Translations under genes and position numbers: made by a program
Origin: Tropicibacter sp. R16_0
GTDB lineage: Bacteria; Pseudomonadota; Alphaproteobacteria; Rhodobacterales; Rhodobacteraceae
Direction of reading: 5' to 3'
DNA length: 64,000 nt
NCBI RefSeq assembly: GCF_017743935.1
Contig: NZ_JAGHRE010000007.1
Span: 186,001-250,000, forward strand
Notes under the pieces: generated by a model
Database searches by the model: none
What the model saw: only the letters and a program-made list of their open reading frames with translations
Told to the model about the DNA's origin: nothing
Shown: positions 45,494 through 54,562 of the stretch, piece after piece
Layout: each line of letters begins with the position of its first letter
Position numbering within the stretch: position 1 is the first letter of the stretch

Positions 45494-45599
45494 GAACCTG
45501 CTCGTTCTCTGCCTTGCGACCGGTTTAGTCGGCCTTGTTTGGGCCGACGCTACCTCAGATCGGGGTGAAATGCCAACATAACCACCCCAAGCACACGAT

Positions 45600-45986
45600 T
45601 TATTGCATCAATGCGCGAATCTCTGCCGGAAGCCGCGTGGGGCGGCCCTCGGTCGTCATGCAGACGGCGGTGACAGAGGCGCGGAAAATTTCCGTGTCAC
45701 CGCGTGTGATCAGCTGGTTCATGGTCAGACGCACGCCAGTCAGATCGGCAATCACCGTCTCGACCTGCAGCTCGTCATCAAATTTGGCGGTGTTGAGGTA
45801 TTCGGCCTCGATTTTCCGCACCACCCAGACAAGGCCTGCGTCCTTCATCGCGTTCTGATCATTGCCGATGTTGCGCACATAATCCGAACGCGCCCGTTCG
45901 ATATAACGCAGGTAATTGGCGTGGTAGACGATCCCGCCCATGTCGGTGTCTTCATAATAGACGCGAATGGGAAAGAGATGTGTCAC
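45600..45986 (-). CDS. ybgC: Tol-Pal-associated acyl-CoA thioesterase YbgC
   Basis: Hotdog-fold thioesterase encoded with tol-pal genes in many proteobacteria. The 128-aa protein has the catalytic motif YYEDTDMGGIVYHANYLRY (Asp15, His22) and ARSDYVR. The start is GTG at 45986, overlapping the stop of the upstream hypothetical gene (GTGA). It probably acts on acyl-ACP or short acyl-CoA in lipid metabolism. It is the 5' neighbour of tolQ. Confidence 0.94.
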   Translation of the reverse strand: MTHLFPIRVYYEDTDMGGIVYHANYLRYIERARSDYVRNIGNDQNAMKDAGLVWVVRKIEAEYLNTAKFDDELQVETVIADLTGVRLTMNQLITRGDTEIFRASVTAVCMTTEGRPTRLPAEIRALMQ

Positions 45987-46606
45987 TGCGTTGTCCCCAT
46001 CCGAGCAAAAATCCGTAACGCGTGCGATACATCCTGCGCGGCGGCGGGCAGTACCGGGTCATACGCCGCCCGGATCACCTCGGCGATGTCAGGGCGCAGA
46101 ATGGTGGTGTCACCCGCAACGGCCAGCGGTGAACGGTCGCGAAAGGCCAGATCCGACCACAGCAGAATGGTCTGCACCACCTGGCTGAGCGCCAGTGTTT
46201 CGGCCGATACCTTGGACAGCTCGGCATCCATGCGCAGGAAGACAAACGCGGCCTTGATCGCCCCGTCCGCTTCGAACCGGAACGAGCGGTACTGGTTGGC
46301 ATCCATCTCGGTCAGCCGTGCCACCAGGGGGCCCAGATCGGGCACCAAACGGTCCAGGTCCGGTACCTCAAGCAGTTCCGCCCAGTCACGGAAGAAGAAC
46401 ACCATGCAATTGGCGCCCAGTTCTGGGTCGGTCTCTGCCATCTTGTGCCCGGCCAGCGTCACAACCGCCTCAAACGCGCCTTTGACGGTTTCCAGCGTCT
46501 GTTCCTCGACCCCAAAGACAATCGGCACGATCGGACGCGACCAGCGGGCAAACACGAAATCGCCCCCATCACGGGTGAACAGAGCCTCGATCTCTTGCGG
46601 TGTCAT
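45983..46606 (-). CDS. Conserved hypothetical protein upstream of ybgC
   Basis: A 207-aa cytoplasmic protein starting MTPQEIEALFTRDGGDFVFARWSRPIVPIVFG. No signal or membrane segment is evident. Conserved-looking motifs are FARWSRPIVPIVFG, GANCMVFFFRDW and NQYRSFRFEADGAIKAAFVFLR. It overlaps the upstream MazG-like gene (ATGA) and the downstream ybgC (GTGA), so the three are translationally coupled. I recognise no named family. Persistent coupling to tol-pal genes suggests an envelope or lipid link, which is inference. Confidence 0.82.
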   Translation of the reverse strand: MTPQEIEALFTRDGGDFVFARWSRPIVPIVFGVEEQTLETVKGAFEAVVTLAGHKMAETDPELGANCMVFFFRDWAELLEVPDLDRLVPDLGPLVARLTEMDANQYRSFRFEADGAIKAAFVFLRMDAELSKVSAETLALSQVVQTILLWSDLAFRDRSPLAVAGDTTILRPDIAEVIRAAYDPVLPAAAQDVSHALRIFARMGTTQ

Positions 46607-46911
46607 GCCTCTTGCGCCTCCAGATACCGGCCCCACTTTCGCTGCAAGGCCTTGGCAGGATCTATGCCTTGCCAATCCGCAAACAGCAACACAAAGCCCA
46701 AGAGATCGGCAACCTCATCTTCAAGATCCGCGCGCGATCCCATGCCGCGCCCCTGCCCCGCAAGTTTCAGATAGGCGGAAGTCACCTCACCCAACTCCTC
46801 GGTCATCTTGCCCAGGTACCACGTCGCATCGCGATCCACACCGAACCGCTCGGCATAAATGTCCGAAATCCGGCGCGCCAAGTCAGTGAGGTCTGAGAGT
46901 TGCGTGTCCAT
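46603..46911 (-). CDS. MazG-like nucleotide pyrophosphohydrolase
   Basis: A 102-aa all-alpha NTP pyrophosphohydrolase. The metal-binding motifs are EELGEV (about 38-43) and DLEDEVADLLGF (about 62-73). Single-domain MazG enzymes hydrolyse noncanonical or excess NTPs to NMP and PPi. The ATG at 46911 is preferred over an in-frame TTG six codons earlier. Its stop overlaps the next gene's start. Confidence 0.88.
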   Translation of the reverse strand: MDTQLSDLTDLARRISDIYAERFGVDRDATWYLGKMTEELGEVTSAYLKLAGQGRGMGSRADLEDEVADLLGFVLLFADWQGIDPAKALQRKWGRYLEAQEA

Positions 46912-46950
46912 AACTTCTTCTTGTTCCAAATACGGCCGCCGGAGGCGTCC

Positions 46951-47970
46951 CTAACCAAACAAATCACTCTGACTTTTGGGCATCGGCAACCCCAGATGCA
47001 CCCAGGCCTTTTGCGCCAGCATCCGCCCGCGCGGCGTGCGCTGGATCAATCCCTGTTGCAGCAGGAAAGGCTCGATGACCTCTTCCAGCGCATCGCGGCT
47101 TTCCGACAGCGCCGCCGACAGCGTTTCGATCCCCACAGGTCCGCCGCTGTAGTTTTCGGCAATGAGTTTCAGATACCGCCGGTCCGCCCCATCAAGCCCG
47201 AGGTTGTCCACACCAAGCCGGGTCAAAGCGCCGTCGGCCAGTTCGCGGGTGATCCGCCCGTCGCCTTCGACCACGGCAAAATCCACCACCCGGCGCAGCA
47301 AGCGGCCCGCGATCCGGGGGGTGCCGCGCGCGCGGCGCGCAATCTCTCGCGCGCCTTCATCATCGGCAGGCGCGCCCAGTTTGCGGGCGTTGCGGGTAAC
47401 GATCTCGTGCAACTCGTCCACAGTGTAGAACTGGAGCCGCGTCGGAATGCCAAAGCGGTCGCGCAGCGGCGTGGTCAGCAGGCCCATGCGGGTCGTGGCC
47501 CCCACCAGCGTAAAGGGCTGCAACTCGATCCGCACCGTGCGCGCCGCCGGTCCCTCGCCGATCACCAGATCGAGCTCGAAATCCTCCATCGCCGGGTAAA
47601 GCACCTCTTCGACAGCCGGGTTCAGACGGTGGATTTCGTCGATGAACAGCACGTCGCGGCTTTCCAGGTTGGTCAGGATCGCCGCCAGATCACCCGCTTT
47701 GGCAAGCACCGGCCCGGACGTCATGCGAAAGTTCACGCCCAACTCGCGCGCCACGATCTGCGCCAGAGTGGTTTTTCCCAGGCCGGGCGGGCCATGAAAC
47801 AGCGTGTGATCCATCGCCTCGCCGCGTTGTTTGGCGGATTGGATAAAAACGCGCAGATTGGCACGCGCTTCGGCCTGGCCAATGAACTCACCCAACCCCT
47901 GCGGGCGCAGGGCGCGGTCGTTGTCTTCGGGCAACGGCTCGGGGCGCAAGGCGGGATCAGCGTCGATCAT
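46951..47970 (-). CDS. ruvB: Holliday junction branch migration ATPase RuvB
   Basis: Hexameric AAA+ motor that drives branch migration. The 339-aa protein has Walker A GPPGLGKT (60-67), Walker B DEIH (111-114), the sensor region [19 protein letters not shown], and a C-terminal winged helix with [17 protein letters not shown]. It overlaps the ruvA stop (ATGA) and is the third gene of ruvCAB. Confidence 0.98.
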   Translation of the reverse strand: MIDADPALRPEPLPEDNDRALRPQGLGEFIGQAEARANLRVFIQSAKQRGEAMDHTLFHGPPGLGKTTLAQIVARELGVNFRMTSGPVLAKAGDLAAILTNLESRDVLFIDEIHRLNPAVEEVLYPAMEDFELDLVIGEGPAARTVRIELQPFTLVGATTRMGLLTTPLRDRFGIPTRLQFYTVDELHEIVTRNARKLGAPADDEGAREIARRARGTPRIAGRLLRRVVDFAVVEGDGRITRELADGALTRLGVDNLGLDGADRRYLKLIAENYSGGPVGIETLSAALSESRDALEEVIEPFLLQQGLIQRTPRGRMLAQKAWVHLGLPMPKSQSDLFG

Positions 47971-48659
47971 TCATCCCACCCTTTGGGCGCCAAGAGTTTC
48001 AGGGCCGCGCGGATCAGTTCCGCCTCGCCTGCATCCGGGTTGGACGCCGCAGCTTCGGCCACCGCCGAAGCCGCATCCGAAGGACCATAGCCAAGGTTCG
48101 AGAGCGCCGACAAAGCGCCCGCTGATGCAGCAGCCGCCCCAGAAGGCGCGGCCGGTTTCTTGCGCGGCTTGGGTTTGGGTGCCGGATCAGCCGCCTCGAC
48201 CACCTCCAGCTCGGGGCCATCCATCGCCTCGGTTACAGTGCCGCCAAGGGCCATGATCCCCGGCGCCTTGTCTTTGAGGTCAAGCACCACGCGCTGCGCG
48301 GTCTTTGGGCCAACGCCTTTGGCGGCCTTGACCGAGGCCCAATCGCCAAGCGCAATCGCCCGGCTGACCCCATCCGGCCCTAGCGTGCCCAAAATGGCCA
48401 GCGAGACCTTGGCGCCGATGCCCTGCACGGAACACAGCAAACGATGCCATTCCTTTTCGATCAGCGAGGTAAAGCCATAAAGCTGCATCAGGTCTTCGCG
48501 CACCACCATGTCGGTATAAAGCGAGACCGCCTCGCCCACCCCCGGCAAAGACGCCAACGTCCGGTCCGAGCAATAGACCATGTAGCCCACGCCGCGCACG
48601 TCGATCAGGATGTGGTCGGCGGCCCGGTAGTCCAGCCGCCCTGTCAGCTTGCCAATCAT
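47967..48659 (-). CDS. ruvA: Holliday junction protein RuvA
   Basis: Tetrameric junction-binding protein. The 230-aa protein starts [20 protein letters not shown], has the OB fold (1-62), the helix-hairpin-helix domain (about 70-140; [15 protein letters not shown]) and a long Ala/Pro/Lys-rich linker (about 160-185) before the RuvB-binding C-terminal domain with [15 protein letters not shown]. The ATG overlaps the ruvC stop. The linker is somewhat longer than in E. coli. Confidence 0.97.
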   Translation of the reverse strand: MIGKLTGRLDYRAADHILIDVRGVGYMVYCSDRTLASLPGVGEAVSLYTDMVVREDLMQLYGFTSLIEKEWHRLLCSVQGIGAKVSLAILGTLGPDGVSRAIALGDWASVKAAKGVGPKTAQRVVLDLKDKAPGIMALGGTVTEAMDGPELEVVEAADPAPKPKPRKKPAAPSGAAAASAGALSALSNLGYGPSDAASAVAEAAASNPDAGEAELIRAALKLLAPKGWDE

Positions 48660-49153
48660 GCCTGTACCTCTCGCAGGCGGATGTCGCCCTTGCCGCCATA
48701 ATGCGCATGGCACATCGCAATGGCCAGAGCATCCGCCGCATCCGCGCCCGCAGGCTGACAGCCGGGCAATTGCAGTTTCACCATGTAAAGGATCTGTTGC
48801 TTGTCGGCGTGGCCCGCCCCCACGATGGTTTTCTTGACCTTGTTGGGGGCATATTCGCCGATCGGGATGCCCGCCTGCGCCAGCGTCAGCAATGCCACCC
48901 CGCGCGCTTGACCCAGTTTCAGCGTGCCCGCGCCATCCTTGTTCACGAATGTCTGCTCGATGGCGGCCTGATCTGGGGCGTGACGTGCAACCACGTCAGT
49001 AAGCTGCTCATGCAGCGACAAGAGCCGCTCGGCCAGATCGCCCGAACCAGAGGTGCAATGACCGTTGGCAATATGGCTCAACCGGCTGCCGTTTGATTCG
49101 ATTACGCCCCATCCCATGGTCCGCAATCCGGGGTCGATGCCCAGAATTCGCAT
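48656..49153 (-). CDS. ruvC: Holliday junction resolvase RuvC
   Basis: Mg-dependent nuclease that resolves junctions. The 165-aa protein has the four acidic residues Asp7 (GIDPGL), Glu66 (EQTFVNKD), Asp138 and Asp141 ([12 protein letters not shown]). It starts at 49153 ([17 protein letters not shown]), the family start. It is the first gene of ruvCAB. A 12-base palindrome lies 58 bases upstream (49211-49222). Confidence 0.97.
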   Translation of the reverse strand: MRILGIDPGLRTMGWGVIESNGSRLSHIANGHCTSGSGDLAERLLSLHEQLTDVVARHAPDQAAIEQTFVNKDGAGTLKLGQARGVALLTLAQAGIPIGEYAPNKVKKTIVGAGHADKQQILYMVKLQLPGCQPAGADAADALAIAMCHAHYGGKGDIRLREVQA

Positions 49154-49210
49154 AAATCCGCCCACGCCCTGCTCGTTTTTGTAACGTTTCTCACGAACTA
49201 GCACGAAAGG

Positions 49211-49222
49211 GGAACATGTTCC
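49211..49222. promoter_or_regulatory. GGAACATGTTCC palindrome upstream of ruvC
   Basis: A perfect 12-base palindrome in the 329-base divergent region between ruvC and the DUF1127 gene. It resembles the GAAC-N2-GTTC LexA-type operator of Gram-positives, whereas alphaproteobacterial LexA usually uses GTTC-N7-GTTC, which I do not find here. The function is unknown. Confidence 0.4.
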
Positions 49223-49375
49223 AAGCGCTTTGCGATCACGGACAAAAACGACCCCACCTGTTCCGGTGGCGACTTTCGGCCTGAAAACGACATGCTGCAA
49301 TGCAGAAAACGACACTTTTGCGACGCCGGATCACCCTTTATTTCATGACTGTTTCAGCCATTTCGACCCTTGCAG

Positions 49376-49400
49376 AAATTGCATAGGACACATGCAATTT
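49376..49400. promoter_or_regulatory. 25-base operator-like palindrome upstream of the DUF1127 gene
   Basis: AAATTGCAT (49376-49384) and ATGCAATTT (49392-49400) form a perfect 9-base inverted repeat with a 7-base spacer, centred about 95 bases upstream of the DUF1127 ATG. GAAAACGACA also occurs twice nearby (49283-49292 and 49305-49314), 22 bases apart. This is the strongest operator-like site in the ruvC/DUF1127 intergenic region. The cognate regulator is unknown. Confidence 0.6.
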
Positions 49401-49482
49401 TGATCTCTTGTGCCGGTGATTTGCCCGCCATAAGTGCGGCTCAGAACGAACACAGTGACTACTCACACAAACCAGAAGGAAC

Positions 49483-49704
49483 ATGGATATGGCTGCACTG
49501 GACACCACCCGCACCTATGGCTCGACCGGCCTCGTTGGCCGTATCGGCGCAACATTCGCATCCGCAGTAAACGCAATCGCCCTGTGGAACGACGCACGCG
49601 TCACCCGCAACACCCTGTCGGAACTGTCCGACCGCGAACTGGAAGACATCGGTCTGATCCGCGGCGACATCGACAGCGTTGCTGAAGGGTCGCACCGCTT
49701 CTGA
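49483..49704 (+). CDS. DUF1127 domain protein
   Basis: A 73-aa protein ending in a DUF1127 motif: LWNDARVTRNTLSELSDREL followed by EDIGLIRGDIDSVAEG. DUF1127 proteins are small, basic, alphaproteobacterial proteins; the few studied bind RNA and influence phosphate or stress regulation. AGAAGGAAC precedes the ATG. A strong terminator follows, so this is a monocistronic, probably highly expressed gene. The N-terminal 30 residues are Ala/Gly/Thr-rich and not diagnostic. Confidence 0.9.
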   Translation: MDMAALDTTRTYGSTGLVGRIGATFASAVNAIALWNDARVTRNTLSELSDRELEDIGLIRGDIDSVAEGSHRF

Positions 49705-49740
49705 GCCTCTCTTCCCCGCCTCTCCCTCGGGGATTACAAG

Positions 49741-49777
49741 AAACGCCGCATGACCCCTGTCATGCGGCGTTTTCTTT
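49741..49777 (+). terminator. Intrinsic terminator after the DUF1127 gene
   Basis: AAACGCCGCATGAC (49741-49754) pairs perfectly with GTCATGCGGCGTTT (49759-49772) around CCCT, continuing into TTTCTTTT. It lies 36 bases after the stop. Confidence 0.92.
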
Positions 49778-49819
49778 TGTCTGACTGTTTGACAAGTCGA
49801 ACTGGCGACCAATCCGGTC

Positions 49820-50164
49820 CTAGCGCAGGACCGGGCCGATTTTGGATGCGATGAATTCCGAAACAGGATCGACGGCCATCAATGCGGCACCGCCCTGTTC
49901 GACAATGGTTCCCTCGTTCAACCGCGCAAGACGATCCTCGTAGGCCTCGGGGCCTAGGTTTGCGAGCAGGAAACCCTTGAAGGCCAGAAAGCCAAACACA
50001 AAGAGCGCCAGTGCACGCAGGGATACGCCGGGCCGGGCCCGTCGTGGCTTCACCTCGATCAGCCCGTCAGAACGCAGGCGGTGTGTGTACCCGCGCGACA
50101 TGGCTTGGTGTTTCCGCGTCAGTTTACTGACACGACGATTAAATTGGAGATGGTCCTCAACCAT
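49820..50164 (-). CDS. Single-pass membrane hypothetical protein
   Basis: A 114-aa protein with a strongly basic N-terminal half (RRVSKLTRKHQAMSRGYTHRLR and KPRRARPG), one membrane helix (about 53-70, ALALFVFGFLAFKGFLLANLG) and an acidic C-terminal part ending ASKIGPVLR. The ATG at 50164 has GGAGG upstream. The layout resembles small Rhodobacterales membrane proteins of unknown role. It lies 100 bases downstream of prmA in the same direction. I do not assign a function. Confidence 0.72.
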   Translation of the reverse strand: MVEDHLQFNRRVSKLTRKHQAMSRGYTHRLRSDGLIEVKPRRARPGVSLRALALFVFGFLAFKGFLLANLGPEAYEDRLARLNEGTIVEQGGAALMAVDPVSEFIASKIGPVLR

Positions 50165-50264
50165 GGCAGCCTCCGTCTCACCGGCCCCCACCAGCGATTG
50201 AGACAACCTACGGCCAAAATGTGGCCGAACCAAGACCCACGTCTAAAATGCCCCTAAAACTGGT

Positions 50265-51143
50265 CTAAATTGCGGCATTTCTTTGAATTGTGAGCGTTGT
50301 CCATTCACCAATCTCGTCACGATGAACCAGATTGTTTCCGTTCTGTGCATAGACCTCGACCACTTCGTCGGCCTGTTCGTTCAAAATGCCCGACAGAATC
50401 GCGTATCCGCCGGGGCGCAGGTGTGATGTCACATCCGGAGACAGGGCCACCAGCGGGCCTTTGAGGATATTGGCAAAGACCAGGTCATAGGGCGCATGGG
50501 CCTCCAGATCGGGGTGATCAAAGCCCGCAGCCTCCAGACATTTGACCGTGCCTTCCATACCGTTGGCCTTCAGATTGGCCTCGGCCACGTCGACCGCAAC
50601 CTCGTCGATGTCGCTGGCCAGGATATCGCCGGTCCAGACCCGCGCCGCCGCCATCGCCAGAACGGCGGTGCCGCAACCGATGTCCGCCACTTTGGACCCT
50701 TCGAAGCCGTCCGAAATCAGCCGGTCCAGCGCACGCAAGCACCCCAGTGTGGTGCCGTGGTGGCCGGTACCGAACGCCATCGCGGCCTCGATCAGCAACG
50801 GAATGCTGCCCTCGGGCACCTTGTCGGCATCATGGCTCCCGTAGACAAAGAAGCGGCCTGCTTCGACCGGGGACAGTTCACGACGAACATGGGCGACCCA
50901 GTCGGTTTCGGGTAGTTCCGAGATCACAAACGGCTTGGCCTCAAACGTTGCCGCCAACAGCGCCAGGCCCGCCTCGTCCGGGGTTTCGGTAAAATAACCG
51001 CCAACCTCCCACAGGCCCGAGCCATCCTCGACCTCGAACACGCCCACGCCGGTGGGTTCCGGGTTCAGACGTTCCATTGCCTCGCCCAAGGCTTCGGCGG
51101 GGGCTTTGCCCATCAACGTGGTCAGTGCGGTAAAGGTCGGCAT
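50265..51143 (-). CDS. prmA: Ribosomal protein L11 methyltransferase
   Basis: SAM-dependent methyltransferase for ribosomal protein L11. The 292-aa protein has an N-terminal substrate-recognition domain and a class I MTase core with AFGTGHHGTTLGCLRAL, VADIGCGTAVLAMAAA (motif I), LASDIDEVAVDVA and FANILKGPLVAL. The ATG overlaps the MATE transporter stop by one base, so it is cotranslated with that gene. Length is normal. Confidence 0.95.
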   Translation of the reverse strand: MPTFTALTTLMGKAPAEALGEAMERLNPEPTGVGVFEVEDGSGLWEVGGYFTETPDEAGLALLAATFEAKPFVISELPETDWVAHVRRELSPVEAGRFFVYGSHDADKVPEGSIPLLIEAAMAFGTGHHGTTLGCLRALDRLISDGFEGSKVADIGCGTAVLAMAAARVWTGDILASDIDEVAVDVAEANLKANGMEGTVKCLEAAGFDHPDLEAHAPYDLVFANILKGPLVALSPDVTSHLRPGGYAILSGILNEQADEVVEVYAQNGNNLVHRDEIGEWTTLTIQRNAAI

Positions 51144-52537
51144 CAGCGTCTCCTGAATCTGTCCGCATGCGCGTAGGGCCGTGGCGGCTCAAGGTCAAGC
51201 TCGGATACCATGGTGCGGCCCAGGGATTGCACATAGAGCCAGCCCCACCATGCAGCCCCGGCCCCGACCAGTATCGTGACGACCGCTTGCGCATAGATCA
51301 CGCCGGGCGCGCCGAACCAGTCCGCCAACACCCAGGCAAAGGGCAACGTCAGGATGCCGTCCCGGATCCAGGACACCAGCGTGGCCCAACCGGGTTTCAT
51401 CAACGCGTTGAATGCGGCCGAGGCCACGTAAAGCGCCGCAGCAAAGACAAAGCCACCCGCGCCGAGGTAGACAAAGCTCAGTACCACCTCGACACCCGCT
51501 CCGGTCACGGCAAAGGCCTGCACGATCCAGGGACCAAGCAAAGCAAGCAGACACCAGGTGACGGCGGTGTAGATCAAACCAAAGACTATCGCATCGCGAT
51601 AGGTGCGGCATAGGCGATCGTGCCGCTGCGCCCCAAAGTTCTGACCAAAGATGCCACCGATGGCACCAGACAGCGAAAAGATCCCGCCAAAGGCCACAAC
51701 AGTCAGGCGCCCCACGACGGCCCAACCGGCCATCGCCTCGTCCCCAAATCCCGCCATGACGGCGGTCAGCAGGTAGTTGCCCACGGGCGTTGCCATCTGT
51801 GCTGCAATCGCTGGCAGGGCGATGGCGAAATAAGGCGCTGCGGTTTCGCGCAACCCTTTGATGGAGGGCCGCGCCAGTAGGTCATGCGTACCGATGGCAA
51901 AGCGCAGCGCCACGAGCAACATCACCACACGCGAAATGTTCAGCCCCATGGCCGCACCATCCAGACCCCAGCCAAAACCCACGATCATGATCGGATCGAT
52001 GACCATGGCCACCACGCCGGAGGTCAGCGTGACCATCATCGACCGCATCCCGTCGCCCTCGGCCCTGAGTGTGCCGTTGGCGATCATTGACACAGCCATG
52101 ATGCCCAGGCTGGGTACAGACATGGCCAGATAACGCGCGGCAAGCGCCGCCGTCTCTCCGGTCGCGCCGGACAGCGCGATGATGTCGTGCCGGAAGATAA
52201 AAATCATCGCGGCTATCGAGCTTTGGATCGTGAAGGCGATCATCGCTGCACTTGTAGCATTGCGGCGCGCCAGCGGTCGGTTGTCCTCACCAATGCGGCG
52301 CGACACCAGCGCGGTCGAGGCAATCATCAGGCCGATCCCAGCCGAGACCGAGAAATACTGGATCGCAAAGGCAAAGCCGATGGCAGCCATCAACTTGGGG
52401 TCGCCCAGTTGCGAAATCCAAAACAGGTTGGCGGCATCCACGAGAAAGACAAAGGTGATCCCCATGGCCCCCGTCATGGTCATGCGCACCACATGCCCCA
52501 TGGTGGAGCCGGTCAGGAACCGCCCTTTGTCAGCCAT
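51143..52537 (-). CDS. MATE family efflux transporter
   Basis: A 464-aa, twelve-helix multidrug/toxin extrusion protein. Features include the N-terminal GSTMGHVVRMTMTGAMGI, LFWISQLGDPKLMAAIGFA in helix 2, and a symmetric second half with GWAVVGRLTVVAFGGIFSL. Transport is driven by Na+ or H+; the substrate cannot be predicted. I use the ATG at 52537; a GTG two codons earlier is an alternative. It overlaps prmA downstream and follows the MFS gene almost directly. Confidence 0.92.
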   Translation of the reverse strand: MADKGRFLTGSTMGHVVRMTMTGAMGITFVFLVDAANLFWISQLGDPKLMAAIGFAFAIQYFSVSAGIGLMIASTALVSRRIGEDNRPLARRNATSAAMIAFTIQSSIAAMIFIFRHDIIALSGATGETAALAARYLAMSVPSLGIMAVSMIANGTLRAEGDGMRSMMVTLTSGVVAMVIDPIMIVGFGWGLDGAAMGLNISRVVMLLVALRFAIGTHDLLARPSIKGLRETAAPYFAIALPAIAAQMATPVGNYLLTAVMAGFGDEAMAGWAVVGRLTVVAFGGIFSLSGAIGGIFGQNFGAQRHDRLCRTYRDAIVFGLIYTAVTWCLLALLGPWIVQAFAVTGAGVEVVLSFVYLGAGGFVFAAALYVASAAFNALMKPGWATLVSWIRDGILTLPFAWVLADWFGAPGVIYAQAVVTILVGAGAAWWGWLYVQSLGRTMVSELDLEPPRPYAHADRFRRR

Positions 52538-52543
52538 CCGCAC

Positions 52544-53776
52544 TCATTCCGCAGGCGCCGGTTGAGGGCGGGCAAAGATCGTCTCGTGCCCGGGTTCGGG
52601 GTGGCGTGGGATCAGCATCGAGAGCGCCAAGGACACCAACGCCATGCAAGCCGCCAGCGCAAAGACCGCCGCCGGAGAGACGACCCACAAAAGCCCCAAC
52701 AGCACCGGCAGGAACACCGCAGCGATGTGGTTGATGGTAAAGGCCACGGCAGCCGTCGGCGCAATGTCACCGGGGTCTGCGATCTTCTGGAAATAGGTTT
52801 TCAAGGCCATCGCCAGACCAAACAGGATGTGATCGATCACATAGAGGAACGCCGCCAGCATGAAACCCCAGCCGAACCAGTAGAGCCCCCCGTAAGCTCC
52901 AAAGACCAGCGCCAGCCCAACATATTCGAACATCAGCGTCCTGCGTTCCCCGAACTTGGCCACGGCCTTGCCCAGGAAGGGCGCGGCAATCATGTTGATC
53001 ACAAGGTTGATCAGGTAAAGGCCGGTCAACTCGTGCACCTCGAACCCAAAGCGTTCGACCATCATGAAACCGGCAAAAACCATGAAGATCTGCCGCCGCG
53101 CGCCGGACATGAACTGCAGCGCGTAATAAAGCCAGTAGCGTTTCCGCAGCACCATCTTCTTGACCTGCGGCGTCGGTGCTTCGAATTGGGGATAGGCCAG
53201 CAGACAGAAAATCGCGATGGCCGCCGTCACCCCACCCGAGATCATGAAAACGATGTTGTATGTCAGGTTGAGCGTGTCCCACATCATCACGATCAGAACA
53301 AACACCACGGTCGTTGTGGCGGATCCGGCCGCCATCAGCCAGCCCAGCATCTGCGGCGCCCGTTCTTTGGGCAACCATTGCAACTGCAGAGACTGGTTCA
53401 CCGTCTCATAGTAATGGAACCCGATCGAGCTAAGCAGGGTCAGGAACAGCAGGCCCTGCAAACTGGGAAACCAAGCGGTAAAGGCCGTGGCGACGCCCAA
53501 CATGAAAAGCGAGATCAGCCCAAGCACCTGCTCGCGTACAAAGATGATGATGGCGATGACGCCAACGGCCAGAAATCCCGGGATCTCGCGCACGGTGTGC
53601 AGCAATCCGATGTCCGCGCCGTCAAAGTCTGCGACCTCGATGACGAAATTGTTCAGCAGCGCATACCAGGCATAAAACGCAATCGGCATGGCCATTGCGG
53701 TGACAAACAGCAGGGTAAAGGGCCGCCGCCAGAACGGAAGGTTATGCGCCTCGGCAAGGGGGATCGGTTTCATCAT
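52544..53776 (-). CDS. MFS transporter
   Basis: A 410-aa major facilitator protein with twelve predicted helices. It has FAWYALLNNFVIEV-type helix 1 (MPIAFYAWYALLNNFVIEVA), a loop after helix 2-3 with FVREQVLG, a central cytoplasmic loop containing VKKMVLRKRYW, and FGERRTLMFEYVG in the second half. The substrate is not clear from sequence. It is immediately upstream of the MATE gene with a 6-base spacing, suggesting a common transporter operon with prmA. Confidence 0.9.
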   Translation of the reverse strand: MMKPIPLAEAHNLPFWRRPFTLLFVTAMAMPIAFYAWYALLNNFVIEVADFDGADIGLLHTVREIPGFLAVGVIAIIIFVREQVLGLISLFMLGVATAFTAWFPSLQGLLFLTLLSSIGFHYYETVNQSLQLQWLPKERAPQMLGWLMAAGSATTTVVFVLIVMMWDTLNLTYNIVFMISGGVTAAIAIFCLLAYPQFEAPTPQVKKMVLRKRYWLYYALQFMSGARRQIFMVFAGFMMVERFGFEVHELTGLYLINLVINMIAAPFLGKAVAKFGERRTLMFEYVGLALVFGAYGGLYWFGWGFMLAAFLYVIDHILFGLAMALKTYFQKIADPGDIAPTAAVAFTINHIAAVFLPVLLGLLWVVSPAAVFALAACMALVSLALSMLIPRHPEPGHETIFARPQPAPAE

Positions 53777-53873
53777 GAGAGTTCTCTACGCCGATTGCGC
53801 ACCCTTGGCGACCCCCAACGCGCAATCGCACATGCGGTCTGCGTCAGCGCGCAGACTGGCGGGCTTTCAAACA

Positions 53874-54386
53874 CTAGGGTTGCGTGCGCAGCGGCTTACT
53901 GTCCGCAAAGAACGTCACATGCGTATCTGGACCGGCCCGCTTGCCACTGCGATCCAGGCTTTCGTAGACATATCCGCCGCCTTCGGCCCTGTAGAATGTC
54001 TCGCACAGCACGCCCTTACGCTCGATCGAGTTGCGTGCAACCTTGATGGCCGACTTCGCGGCCGGTGTCACCGGACCTCGGATGTCTACCTGCAGATCTT
54101 TGTGATCAGCACAAATGCGATCCCCTTCAATCTTGAAGCTCTGCCGTGTTTCCAGATAAGACCCCAAGGTGCCGGGCATGGCAATTTGGCCAATTTCAAC
54201 GCCTGATTTGCCGTTGATTTCATGATGAACCCCGCCAAAGCATGAAGCACCAGCTTCCTTGTGAAACAGACATCCAAACGAGCGCCCCTTGTTTTCAACA
54301 ATCACCGAGCGGATCGATACTGCTTCGCCTTTGGCCGAAACCGTTGGAAGAGATGAACACGCGGTCACCGCAGTCAATGCACTCAA
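53874..54386 (-). CDS. Hypothetical lipoprotein with a disrupted leader
   Basis: From TTG at 54386 the frame reads MSALTAVTACSSLP and 160 more residues, a probable periplasmic domain with three cysteines (FGCLFHK, ASCFGG, DRICADH) and a fourth in VLCETFY. The lipobox VTAC is present, but this start lacks the charged N-region of a signal peptide. A complete leader (MKTKKTLLCGALGLSALTAV) would result if the five-A run after the ATG at 54424-54426 were four A long. I therefore think the real start is 54426 with a one-base insertion. The family is unknown to me. Confidence 0.65.
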   Translation of the reverse strand: MSALTAVTACSSLPTVSAKGEAVSIRSVIVENKGRSFGCLFHKEAGASCFGGVHHEINGKSGVEIGQIAMPGTLGSYLETRQSFKIEGDRICADHKDLQVDIRGPVTPAAKSAIKVARNSIERKGVLCETFYRAEGGGYVYESLDRSGKRAGPDTHVTFFADSKPLRTQP

Positions 54387-54562
54387 ACCAAGAGCACCAC
54401 ATAAAAGAGTTTTCTTTGTTTTTCATTCCACTTTGAGTAATCTTCGTGGGCACTAAGAATTCAGCGGTCCATTAATGTCAATGTGGACAATGTAGTGTTT
54501 TTCTTGACGTTTCGGAAAATGGAACGAGGCCCTCAAAAGAGGGGAAAGGTCAGATCTGAAAG

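Noticed and set aside
49190-49222. LexA (SOS) box upstream of ruvC
   Set aside because: GAAC sites exist, but not with the 7-base spacing used by alphaproteobacterial LexA; only a GAAC-AT-GTTC palindrome is present.
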